Positions 32,539-42,245 of a stretch of 64,000 bases of DNA are shown here, one piece after another (positions within the stretch are counted from its first letter, which is position 1; each line of letters begins with the position of its first letter). Origin of the DNA: Bathynomus jamesi. Taxonomy: Eukaryota; Arthropoda; Malacostraca; Isopoda; Cirolanidae. The notes below the pieces were generated by a model that was not told where the DNA came from, ran no database searches, and worked only from the letters and a program-made list of their open reading frames with translations. The DNA is taken from contig JAJOZX010002355.1 of NCBI GenBank assembly GCA_023014485.1, forward strand, positions 36,001 to 100,000, written 5' to 3'. The translations under genes were made by a program, and so were the position numbers.

Positions 32539-33420
32539 CATTAAAGAAGTCGAGTAAATTAGTAACACAAGAATGATTACGTCGAAAGCCGTGTTGAGAA
32601 CCTCTGCTTAATTTATTCATTTCTTAGTGATTAACTATTTTGTTCCAAACGATCGTCTCCATAAGCTTACCAACTACTGAAGTCAGACTAATGGGACGAT
32701 AATTTCTGGGAAACGATTTGTCCCTTTTTTTTTTTAAATATTGGCGTAGATTAATGTTTACAAGTTTCTAATCGAACGGAACTTCTCCAGACTGTGAAGA
32801 TTTATTGAATATATGTGAGAGGAGAGGCTATTGCGCAGTTCATTTCTTAAGTACCCTAGGGTACAGCTTATCTGGACCTGGAGTTTTATTAAGATCAATT
32901 TTACCTATGGCCGAGAGTACTTCACTTTCACTAATGGTAAAATCATAAAGCTTTAAATGATCATCACTGAGCATGATTTCGGGAACGGGAATGTTGTTCA
33001 TATTTTCATTAGTAAATACGAAAGAGAAGAATTTATTTAAAACTTCCGTCATTCGTAAGTCATCGTAAATTTGTTCGTTGTTTTCGCCTATGATTGGACC
33101 AATAGTCCTCGAAGCTACTTTTTTAATTCCTAACATAAGTATAGAATTCCTTCGGATTCAATTTAATTTGATTCACTATATATAATTCATAGCTGAGCTT
33201 ACTTTTTCTAATAAGTTTTTGGCTTCGCCTCTTCTCAATAACTTGTAAACATTTCCATCGAACAAATTATTTGATTCTTTAAATTTAAAATACGCGTTCT
33301 TTTTTAACGTTAAGCTACTTTTAATGTCACCATTCCACCATTTAGATTTAACAGACTTCGCCAATCTCTTTTTACGTAATGGAATATTACTCGCTCGAAT
33401 CTAAATGTTCAAAATAATTA
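32060..33420 (-). pseudogene. Decayed CR1-type LINE with internal deletion
   Basis: From high to low coordinate: a linker frame (33176-33364), 32840-33136 with EVLSAIGKIDLNKTPGPDKL, a stretch with HGFRRNHSC near 32590, (AT)n at 32473-32536, then 32064-32414 where LKWIKNWLSGRKQ runs straight into GFDNVDIEKYVTFRNADRTR. In the intact CR1 copies these are separated by RT motifs B and C and the thumb, so about 600 bp are deleted in frame. More diverged than copies 1-3. Confidence 0.8.
32473..32536. repeat. (AT)n inside CR1 relic
   Basis: AT run with TAATAT slips, interrupting the LINE coding remnant. Confidence 0.9.
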
Positions 33421-33595
33421 TGAAAAGAATTTCATGTACTCATTAATATCATCTCGTAATAAAGTCTCATCCCAATTATGGTCAAAAGTTTCAGTTTCAT
33501 GTGACGAAATTTATCTCTTTTTAAAATCCAAAAAATGTATTTCAAAGTATCCAAAACATTAACTTTAATTTCAAATATTATTTGCCAATGGACCT
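33421..33595. other. No gene recognised
   Basis: Short gap, probably LINE remnant too decayed to assign. Confidence 0.4.
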
Positions 33596-33598
33596 ATT

Positions 33599-33808
33599 TT
33601 ATCTCTTAAGATTTCTTAAATATACTTTATAAGATGTGACGCGTATGAGTGTTACTGGTCTATATACAGTAGTTTTTGGCAACAATCTCTTTTCTCTTTT
33701 GCAAACGCGAGCAATTATTGTATTTTTAAAGAGTGTGTAATGAAGTCTGTGTCCAGTGACGCCTTCTGCAGTAAGTCGCTGATTTGTCTCGCAGTTTAGA
33801 GGGTACAT
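33599..33808 (-). pseudogene. LINE RT motif-2 fragment
   Basis: GVTGHRLHYTLFKNTIIARV followed by VYRPVTLIRVTSYKVYLRN corresponds to the RT fingers region (usually YRPVSLTS..YKVFER). It is not followed by the rest of RT; the CR1 relic lies on that side. It may be the upstream part of the family R-like piece at 31.0-31.8 kb, separated by the CR1 insertion. Confidence 0.6.
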
Positions 33809-34239
33809 TAATTAGGGTTCATTCTGAGAAATCAATATCGCGGAGAAAGTTTCCATTTGAATCAGTCCTTAGTTTTTGTTGCATGCGTCTGTTTGAAGAA
33901 TGGATGTGGAGATTTCGATCTTTATATCCATTTTGGATCATCGTATGATCCCCCAGTATTGGTTTTTAAAGTACGATATTTCCATCGTAATTCGTCTTTC
34001 GTTTTGTGAAAGTGCAAAATTATTTTGGATTTTTTTTTTTTTTAAGTCTTTCTTTCATTTTTATGTTCTTCCTCAAACTATTTCAGAATTAATGTTTGTT
34101 TCGGGTTTTTCTTTATTTCACTCAATTTCTTTTACAATTTTTGTTTCTTTACAACTGTTTTTGCATTTGGTTTTACATTTGACGCTATTTTCTTTGGCGG
34201 AGGAGTGTTCTCAAGTTTGTTTTTCGATATTATTTCTTC
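33809..34239. other. No gene recognised
   Basis: A plus-strand frame at 33900-34283 is rich in Phe/Ser/Leu from a T-rich stretch. It has no recognisable domain and is probably antisense LINE remnant. Confidence 0.45.
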
Positions 34240-34800
34240 TTTCTTTCCTAAGGCTTTTTTGGGGTATTTGTACATTATTTTAATAATATCCATATTCTAA
34301 GAGTACTTTCCATTATCGGTTCATGGTCCCATGTCCCATTGCAGCTGCCTGCATAATCTGTCTTTTCTTTTACGAGCATATCTTTATTTTCACTTCGAAA
34401 GTTTGGAACATATCCCCTCTAGTAATTTCCATATGTATATTACTGTGTATCCCTCACATTTTCTTTCCAGGGAATAGAGTTTCCAGGATTGTAGGCGTGA
34501 CCAGGAGTCTTCCTCGTTTTTCATTTACTTTATCTTAGGTGTAAAAATCTTTTGTATGGCTTTTATGTTTGCAATGTCTCGTTTTCTGTATGGGCTTGTG
34601 AGTACCAAGCAATACTCAGTTAGTGGGAGGACTAAACTCTTTCATAATTTAAGCACGATGTTTGCTTTTCTGCTGTGGAACCTCCTCCAGATAATTTCCA
34701 TTATCTTCTATCTGTTATAATTTTAATGTTTTACTGTCCTCTCAATTCTGCATTCGATGCCATTATTATTACTCCAAGATCCCAAACTTGTGGGTTTGGT
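34240..34800 (-). pseudogene. Family R LINE fragment, heavily decayed
   Basis: Minus-strand strings include DLGVIIMASNAELRGQ (thumb, as KDLGVVMTDD in the long copy) near 34780 and KPYKRFLHLR-like remnants, with stops throughout. Confidence 0.55.
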
Positions 34801-34804
34801 ATGA

Positions 34805-34805
34805 T

Positions 34806-34868
<63 letters not shown>

Positions 34869-34869
34869 G
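34805..34869. repeat. (ACAT)n-(AT)n microsatellite
   Basis: ACAT then AT run with one slip. Confidence 0.9.
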
Positions 34870-35936
34870 AACACTCATTTGAGTTGTTTGTTAAGAGAGA
34901 AATGACTTCCATATATTTTTATGTACAGTCTTGAATAACTATTAATACAAGACCCGCAAATTTATCTACATTATCTTATTACGATTTAAACATTTTCATA
35001 TGTCATGGGTTTGCGGTGAAATTTTACTTTGAAAAAAAATCACTCAAAACTGCGGGCTGGAGTGGGAGCATTGCTGATTGAGGATGAATTCCGAGAGTTA
35101 TAACCTAGTCGCTGTTTTCAAACAATATTGCAATGAACACTTGTCTTATTTACTTGTCTCTGTGAACTAGATATCCACTCCTTGAAAATATTAACAGTTG
35201 GATCGCGGTGCTCACAATTGGACTGTTATTATAGTATGGAGGATATTGCTATCGTGAGTAATATGTACTGTAAGTTAAGCATATTTTCAGAGTTCCTTTG
35301 CTTACTTTTAATATATAATAAAAGTTTTTACTTATAAAACAACACGTATGGAAAGTTTGTACTTAAAATGTAGTATATTGACATTGTATTCACAATTGAA
35401 TGGGATTTTTTTAAATATCGATTTTATATAAATATATTTGGTAAGTTTTTATTTTTTATTTACTAAAATTGGAGCAAATATTTTAACTTGAATTAAAATA
35501 TTTAAAGAGTGTTTTTTTTATAACAATTATTTTAAAACTTTGTTATGAAAATGGGCAATTATAATGCATATATGATTAGGCACGTATTGAAGGTAGTATC
35601 AAAATCTGCTTACACATACTATATTATCTTACCTTTCAAAATTTTAACAGACAGACAGACAGACCTCTTGCGTAAAACTAGGAACAGAAAAGCCAAAATA
35701 GAACGAGAACAATTTTTTAACGAATTCAAAATACCTGCGAAAAGTCTGTTTGTCTGTTCTAAAAAAAAAAAACCCAGACGCAATCCTCCTTAAACAAAAC
35801 CCAAAGGGAGTATCAAATAAGACTTTTTCAGGTTCAGCCTCGCAAGAAAAATCAGTCATCCACTTGTTATCATAAAGCTTCCTTATTGTACATGATTACT
35901 TGGAATAGTCTTCGACATTTTTATGCTGTTCTGCAA
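34870..35936. other. No gene recognised
   Basis: AT-rich. The frame at 35545-35793 contains AGACAGACAGAC and poly-A and no domain. Confidence 0.45.

Positions 35937-35987
<51 letters not shown>
35937..35987. repeat. (AT)n microsatellite
   Basis: Pure AT run. Confidence 0.95.
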
Positions 35988-35989
<2 letters not shown>

Positions 35990-36323
35990 ATACTGTATAT
36001 ATGTCGTTAGATTTAGCTTAAGTTTTTAATTTAGTTACGCTGCATTTTATTTTATAATGTCCCCAAGTCCGTCATACGCTAATAAAAAACACATTACTTA
36101 TATCACATTAGACACTGAAGAAATACTGCACAATGAAGTGTTTTCAGATTACGTAAAAACAGCGGTGAAATGTGCGGATTGTTGATTTAGATAAATGTAA
36201 CCGTTGTTAAGGAAAATGCGCAGAAGGTGGTTCCACTGGACCGATCGCGCGCATTGATGGTAATAAAAAAAAATACAGTTTTCGTCTTTAATGTACACAA
36301 TATGAAACAGTTTGTGTTATTTG

Positions 36324-36325
<2 letters not shown>
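35988..36325. other. No gene recognised
   Basis: Nothing supported. Confidence 0.5.
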
Positions 36326-36364
<39 letters not shown>

Positions 36365-36375
36365 CACACACACAC
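36326..36375. repeat. (AC)n microsatellite
   Basis: AC run with one CGC interruption. Confidence 0.95.
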
Positions 36376-36393
36376 TAAATCAATCAATATATA

Positions 36394-36535
36394 TTAGTGT
36401 TGGGCAATTCCGATTCTGGAAATGATGTTTTATAGCAATAATTAATATTGGAACTGAGGATTGATCTTTTTTCCAGGATGAAAATAGAATTGGAATCGAT
36501 TCCAAGTGTTATGCTTGATAGTGTATCAGCTCAAA
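36394..36535. repeat. Probable hAT-derived repeat
   Basis: Begins TAGTGTTGGGCAATTCCGAT and carries self-complementary GGAATCGATTCC and GATTCTGGAA motifs. A related sequence lies at 38447-38590. Such palindrome-rich sequence behind a CAGTG/TAGTG end is common in hAT MITEs. The 3' boundary is unclear. Confidence 0.45.
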
Positions 36536-36559
36536 CTTTGATTTGTTAATAGCATTTAT

Positions 36560-37185
36560 ATTTTTCAGTCTTTGCTCAGTCCCGCAGCGGCCGAAGCTGG
36601 TTAAAAAGTCTTAGCCCCCTGACAACCAAGCTGTTTTCTTTCGGTGTTGAAGTGGTCCCATGCCCGGACTTTAATTTGGAAACACTACACATTCTGCCAT
36701 TCCTATTTTGCAGCGTTGTTTGGATGGTATGATAATTGGGTTTGGTTTGAGGTTTGGTACCAGTTTTTCGATAATTTTCCATAAGTAGATTATGGTGGAC
36801 CTCTCTCTTCTTCTTTCCAGGGAGAACAGATTTAGTTTACGTAGTCTTTCCCAGTAGTTCAGTTCATTGCAGCCATCAATCTTAGCTGTGAAATGTGTCT
36901 GAATTTCTTATAGTTTATTAGTTTCTTCCTTTTTATATGGGGACGTTAAAACTAAGCAGTACAGTATTCAAGTTTTGGTATGATCAGTGTTTTCAGTAGG
37001 GGAATTATTACTGTCTTGTCCCTTCTTTTGAACGTTCTTAGTACCTGACTCGAGACTCTTTTTGCTTTGTTTATCGATATTTGATTTTTTGTTTTCAATT
37101 TCGCATCATCGGTCATTATTACCCCCAAATCGATCGCTTTCGTGCTTCTCTGAATTTCCTCTCTATTTGGAGCATAATATATTTT
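36560..37185 (-). pseudogene. Family R LINE C-terminal fragment
   Basis: The 36576-36782 frame has ENSLVVRGLRLFNQL, matching ENSFVVGRPKLFNQL of the long copy. Stops and frame changes upstream cover the region equivalent to the thumb. 5'-truncated and ending at (AT)n. Confidence 0.75.
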
Positions 37186-37213
37186 TCATAAATGCATATT
37201 TTGCATGATAGGC

Positions 37214-37217
<4 letters not shown>

Positions 37218-37265
<48 letters not shown>
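37218..37265. repeat. (AT)n microsatellite
   Basis: Pure AT run abutting the foldback. Confidence 0.95.
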
Positions 37266-37268
<3 letters not shown>

Positions 37269-37365
37269 ATCCCACAAGGAAAAAGAAAAACGACTCCAAA
37301 GTCTTTCGTATGTTCAGAAGTACACCTCGTCAGGGAATGACCCTGACGAGGTGTAAAAATTCATC
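37266..37365. repeat. Truncated foldback, hammerhead-like family (copy 3)
   Basis: The left arm CCCACAAGGAAAAAGAAAAA through TACACCTCGTCAGGG is followed by only the first part of the return arm (CCCTGACGAGGTGTA), then unrelated sequence. The right arm is cut after the core start. Confidence 0.85.
37291..37337 (-). ncRNA. Hammerhead-ribozyme-like motif (candidate)
   Basis: The minus strand reads CTGACGAGGTGTA, loop, CATACGAAA, GACTTTGGAGTC. Compared with the 30845 copy the stem changes from TACAC to CATAC yet still pairs through a G-U, a compensating pattern. Confidence 0.4.
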
Positions 37366-37375
37366 ATATATATAT

Positions 37376-37440
37376 TAGTGGTGGACCGGATTGTCAGTTT
37401 TTCAACATCTGCGGATGCGGATGCGAATGCGGATATTTAG
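37376..37440. repeat. hAT-like fragment with GCGGAT repeats
   Basis: TAGTGGTGGACCGGATTGTC followed by CTGCGGATGCGGATGCG. Resembles one end of a hAT MITE. The other end is not visible. Confidence 0.35.
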
Positions 37441-37659
37441 TTAATCTATCAATATGATATAGAATTATATCATTATTATTTATTGTTTTGTTAAAGAAGA
37501 ATATAAGTTATTTATCATTCATGTAATTGGTGTGTAGTAGGAAGCTTCGGAAAAAAGGTCGCATGGAGCCAGATCCAGCGAATATAGAGGCTACTGTACT
37601 TGAGGGGTAGAGTTCTTGGCCAAATATTGTTGGACAAGTTGCGACGATGGTTTGGAATG

Positions 37660-38300
37660 GAAATAGGGAAAGATATATTATGATTTGTATAATTTGATAA
37701 TTTTATCTTTCAATTTTCTCTGGAAAGGTTTTAGCGTGTTACATTCTTTTGTCTCCTGATCGAGGATGCTCCAAACATCAGGGCCATTTTCTCTGTAATG
37801 TATTATGTTTGTTCGATTCATAGGGTTTCGTAATTATTCTTTTTTTTCACATTACCGACAGTGGTTGCATAAAATACTGCCATACATTTCCATAAGCGCC
37901 AATACAGTACTGTACTGTAACTGCGAGTATATCATAATGAAATACAAGGATCTACAGATTTGTTTATATATATATATATATACGCTTTGGAGTTCATTGT
38001 TGGTAGCTGTTTGAAGTGGCAATAAGTTCTTGTTTGAAATTATGATGGTCGTGTCATGTGCATACTGGTAACACAACGAATTATTTAGTAGTCGATGAAA
38101 GTTATTTATGTAAAGGAGGAACGGGATAGGTACCAGAATGCTCCTTTGAGGCACTCCGTGGGATATGGATCTTTTCTGTGACGTATGAAAATCCTTTGCT
38201 ATAAATTGTGTCCTGTTAACAGTAACCAACAGCGTACCCAGGGAGCGTTTATCAGGGTTAAACCCCTCCCAATTGTTCTCCCAAAGAGACAATAGCTATA
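37660..38300 (-). pseudogene. Non-LTR RT fragment (family S)
   Basis: The minus-strand frame 37852-38292 has SHGVPQRSILVP (motif B, normally GVPQGSILGP) and CYQYAHDTTI at motif C, where YADDTT is expected, so a catalytic Asp is replaced. Lower coordinates encode VWSILDQETKECNTLKPFQR, a C-terminal LINE block. A MITE lies at 38230-38379. Dead copy. Confidence 0.75.
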
Positions 38301-38377
38301 GCAATTTTATTCAAGCATTTAAAATTATAATAAAATATATGTACAGAACCCCTCCCTTGGTCAAGTCCTGGCTACGC

Positions 38378-38379
<2 letters not shown>
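38230..38379. mobile_element. Short TIR element (about 150 bp)
   Basis: CAGCGTACCCAGGGAG on the left and TCAAGTCCTGGCTACGCTA on the right are imperfect complements, and AACCCCTCCC occurs inside both ends. An (AAT)n tract follows. hAT-like by its end sequence, but no target duplication was found. Confidence 0.5.

Positions 38380-38422
<43 letters not shown>
38376..38422. repeat. (AAT)n microsatellite
   Basis: AAT run ending in GATAATGA. Confidence 0.9.
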
Positions 38423-38428
<6 letters not shown>

Positions 38429-38446
38429 CTGCATAGTTACAAGATC

Positions 38447-38590
38447 TGGGCAATTCCTACTCCAGAATTGGTGTTTTCAACTGGAATTAATTGGAATCGA
38501 AAATTTTCTGGAATGTAGTCAGAAGTGAAAATGATTTGATGGTCATGTTGAAAGGTGGAATAGGAATGGGAATCGATTCCAGAAAGGCTG
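38447..38590. repeat. Second copy of palindrome-rich repeat seen at 36394
   Basis: GGGCAATTCCTACTCCAGAA, then AATTGGAATCG and GGAATCGATTCCAGAAAG. Same motifs and order as the 36.4-kb block. Confidence 0.5.
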
Positions 38591-38644
38591 GAATATATAT
38601 ATATACACACACACACCTTGTCTTGTCTTGTTTGCCTTGTTTGG

Positions 38645-39060
38645 GTTCCGTGCGTCGGTCTTTCTTCACACGAAGGTCAAGCTGGTGGCCCCGCCTCTAG
38701 TCCTGGCTTGGTGGAGGAGCGAGTTGCTCTTTTGAGCTCTTCATCGTATATAGCCAGGTACACCCGGCTCATCTGGTACCGTCCTGAGCCAGGCATCTAG
38801 TCTTCTCTTGAAGACTTCAACTTTGACCCCTCTAATGTTTCTGAGGTCCTTTGGAAGCTGGTTGAAAAATCTTGGCCCCCTGACAACCAAGCTATTTTCC
38901 TTCAGAGTTGAGGAGGCCCCTTGTCGGGTCTTTAATTTGGGAACACTACACATTCTGCCTTTCCTATTTTCCAGCGTTGTCTGGATGGTAATTGGGTTTT
39001 GTTTGAGGTTTGGTACCAGTTTTTCGATAATTTTCCATATGTAGATTATGGTATATAATT
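38645..39060 (-). pseudogene. Family R LINE C-terminal fragment
   Basis: The 38741-38953 frame has LVVRGPRFFNQLPKDLRNIR and RRLDAWLRTVPDEPGVPGY, nearly as in the long copy. The 3' end at 38665 keeps GAAGGTCAAGCTGGTGG. The adjacent 39050-39095 stretch encodes LKTFQRKLKDKI, a family S block also present at 37690, so a chimeric junction lies here. Confidence 0.8.
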
Positions 39061-39093
39061 TTATCTTTCAATTTTCTCTGGAAAGTTTTTAGC

Positions 39094-39095
<2 letters not shown>

Positions 39096-39188
<93 letters not shown>
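39096..39188. repeat. (AT)n microsatellite, about 93 bp
   Basis: Longest AT run in the middle of the window, abutting the foldback. Confidence 0.95.
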
Positions 39189-39191
<3 letters not shown>

Positions 39192-39577
39192 ACAAACAGA
39201 CCGTGCATGGAACAAGGAACTCTTCTAGGAAAATTAAATCCACTATAGTCCGAATAATTAATGGTAAATGACAAATACTATAGTTTTTTCTTTTTCATTA
39301 TGCTAGCCCGACGTGGACAACGGGTCACTCGCAAAGAGGTCCCAAAAATATAACTTCCCTCACCAGCTATCTGCAAAGCAGATAGGATCCAGCTTTGGGA
39401 CAGGATCTAGGGTTTAAAGCAGCCTAGCCCAGCGAGTGACCCGTTGCCCTCGTCGGGCTAGCATCATGAAAAAGAAAAAACTATAGTATTTGTCATTTAC
39501 CATTACTTATTCGGACTATAGTGGATTTAATTTTCCTAGAAGAGTTCCTTGTTCCATGCACGGTCTGTGTGTATCAT
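39187..39577. repeat. Long foldback, about 145-bp arms
   Basis: Left arm ATGATACAAACAGACCGTGC to GACAACGGGTCACTCGC is the complement of the right arm GCGAGTGACCCGTTGCCCTC to GTATCAT, with a few mismatches and small indels. The central 100 bp is not palindromic overall but holds a small hairpin around CTATCTGCAAAGCAGATAG. Flanked on both sides by (AT)n. No coding. Confidence 0.93.
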
Positions 39578-39610
39578 AAAAAACCTCAGGGAACCATTCT
39601 GAGTTCATTC

Positions 39611-39612
<2 letters not shown>

Positions 39613-39669
<57 letters not shown>
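39613..39669. repeat. (AT)n microsatellite
   Basis: Pure AT run just beyond the foldback. Confidence 0.95.
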
Positions 39670-39672
<3 letters not shown>

Positions 39673-40306
39673 TCGTATAATAGATACATAATAAAAAGGA
39701 AACGAATATTTTTCAAAGAAAGAATAAAATTTGAAATCCTTTTCTTTTAATAATCTTTTTATAAGCATTTTTTACTATCTCTGGCGACATTTAAAGTCAA
39801 ACGGCGCCAAGAAAATCCCGCCAAAATAGCCAAATAATCTTGCTTCGTCCCAGCTATAAACGTCTTATTTTTTTAAACAGCTAAATTGTGTATAATGTTG
39901 TATTCCTTCTTCTAAATAATTTCTATCTAATTAAAGGATTTTATACCGATGTGAAAAATCCCTCTTCCGCCTTCTTTCGTATCTGGTTTGCGAGCGAATC
40001 TCATCGTAAGGATAATTTTTAACGACCGAGAGAGATTGTTTCGCTTCGACAATGCTAATTTTACCGAACTCTGACCGGATTGAGGGAAAATTCCCTCGCT
40101 CGAGTTTTTCCCGCCAAAAGTGCTCGGGGAAGACTTCCACAAAAGGAGAAGTAGAATACGTAAGTCTTACAGCTAAATTATGCTGTCTTTAAGAAGGATT
40201 ACGAAGTTCGTAAGATTGCTTCATCATTATTTTGAATTGCGAAAAAGTTTTAAGATGTAAATTTGTTTATAAAGTTTAATTTCGTTTATGTTTATTAAAT
40301 TGAACG

Positions 40307-40351
<45 letters not shown>

Positions 40352-40666
40352 TCAAAAGGAAAATGGACGCTGAGATTTCTTTAGAAACGGTCTTTCTAAT
40401 AAAATAAATCTCCGTGCATTTTCGTTTGCTCCACTCCTTTTTTCATTATCTTTTAAAGCCCTAACTAAAGCAAAGATGGAGAGGTTCTTAATCTCAATGA
40501 AGAAGCGAATATATATATATATATACATACGCTAAATTTCGAACAAATTTCGCAACAAAATAAAATCTCGACCAATTTTTTAGACAATGACTTTTGGTTC
40601 TTTCTCTATCAAAGAAATTAATCCAGCATAAAAAGGACGATAAAATAAAGCAGGGGAGGAATTTTT

Positions 40667-40701
<35 letters not shown>

Positions 40702-41558
40702 CCCTCTTAAAAGGGGGTATATTTTTTAGGCTTCTTTTGATATACTTTTAATCAGACCTTTTTAAATTGTAATTGAACTTGAGGATGAGGTCTTTTAAGC
40801 GGATGTATTAGAAAAACCGAACGACAAATTATTATTGTCAGACGAAAGAGCCTCTCTTGAATATATAATTAAGTTAATACATCCTTCTTTATCATATTTA
40901 GCATACACGTGAATGCATGCAATGTCTGAAGGGGGAATAAAATCGATAATTCCGTATACACGAGCTAATTTTAAGTGTTTTATACGTACTACGTATGAAA
41001 ACTTCCATTTTTTTTTTTTTATTTCTCGTACGTGTGTACTTTGAATTTTTTTATGACTTCTGGCTAAGTATTGATAAATGCAAACTTGTTATACATAAGA
41101 GCAGACCTCTCGGTTGTGAATTATATATATTAGAGTCGTATAATCACTCCGCAAAAGGGCCTTTAAATTTAATGTTCGCTCTGAATCGTGTTGTAAAGTA
41201 TAATGTAAAATTAATAGGAAGTATTCGTAATATTAAGGTGCCATCTCATCTGGCACTAAATTTAAATTACGATGTAGTTATTTATTTTTTTTATATCATG
41301 CCGACTAATGTAGTAAATTAAACTTTATTTTTAAGGGAAAAGAAAACTGACTGATGTATTAGTATGAGGTTCAAAGATATATTATAAAGCATTTTTTTTT
41401 TATGTAAATATATCTTTGAATCTCATACTTATTCTACCTGATATTACTGATAATTGTTGAGTGTTTGAGTAAGTACTTACGTACTACGCACATCGGTGTT
41501 CCCTTTTTCTTTTAAAATTAAATTAAATTTATCCATTAGAAGTGTAAGGGAGACGACC
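39670..41558. other. No gene recognised
   Basis: AT-rich with (TTA)n at 40313-40351 and a poly-T near 40672-40699. A 108-codon plus frame at 40995-41321 starts in a T-rich stretch and includes CKLVIHKSRPLGCELYILES. I recognise no family, and there is no support for expression. Confidence 0.4.
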
Positions 41559-41640
41559 GGGGTTGGTTGGTACAGGGGTTGGTTGGTACATGGGTTGGTT
41601 GGTACAGAGGTTGGTTGATACAGGAGTTGGTTGGTACGTC
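41559..41640. repeat. 18-bp minisatellite
   Basis: Five or so units of GGTTGGTTGGTACAGG with single-base variants. Single diverged TTGGTACA-type units also occur at about 41950-41980, and complementary GTACCAAC near 44735. Confidence 0.85.
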
Positions 41641-42245
41641 TAGTTTTTCTAAAGTCACTTAGAAGCCACCTCACTGTAATGAACTCATAAATGTAGGTTT
41701 GTATATCCTCTAGTTTCACACAAAGCGTGATGGTAGGCGGAGCGCATCTTTAGCCAGTAAGTTTATTATTGTTTTTGATATATAAATTGTACTTTTTTTC
41801 CCTCTTGTGATTTTGTAATATTTTCTTTAATAACCTGAATTTTGGTAACAAATGACATAATGAGTTAAGAAGTATTTGTTAGACCATAAAATAGCTGTGA
41901 TAACTTTGTGAAGTGAACCTCCAAACCTAATGAAGCCATTTGGGAGCTGGTTAGTACATGACTGTCGGGGCAAATTGGTACAGTGCACAACCTGCATGGG
42001 AAGGGATTATACGTATGTCAAAACTGTAACAGTGATGATGACATTTGGTAATCCAGAATATTAAATTATTTGGGCTTCGAGTCATACATTCACATTTAAT
42101 TATATTATTTTACTCTATTTTATCATAGATTTGTTGAAGTTATTCATTTCAAGGTCTTTGTTTTACGTTTATTTGCTCATACTTGGTAGTGGAACAAAGT
42201 CGATCTGCGCAATATCGACATGCATAAGGTCAATCTGCGCATTGT
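41641..42245. other. No gene recognised
   Basis: Nothing supported. Confidence 0.5.

Noticed and set aside
33900..34283. 127-codon plus-strand frame
   Set aside because: Phe/Ser/Leu-rich composition from T-rich DNA near decayed minus-strand LINE remnants; no domain.
40995..41321. 108-codon frame as a gene
   Set aside because: No recognisable domain, begins in a homopolymer, and there is no second line of evidence; mentioned only in the region note.
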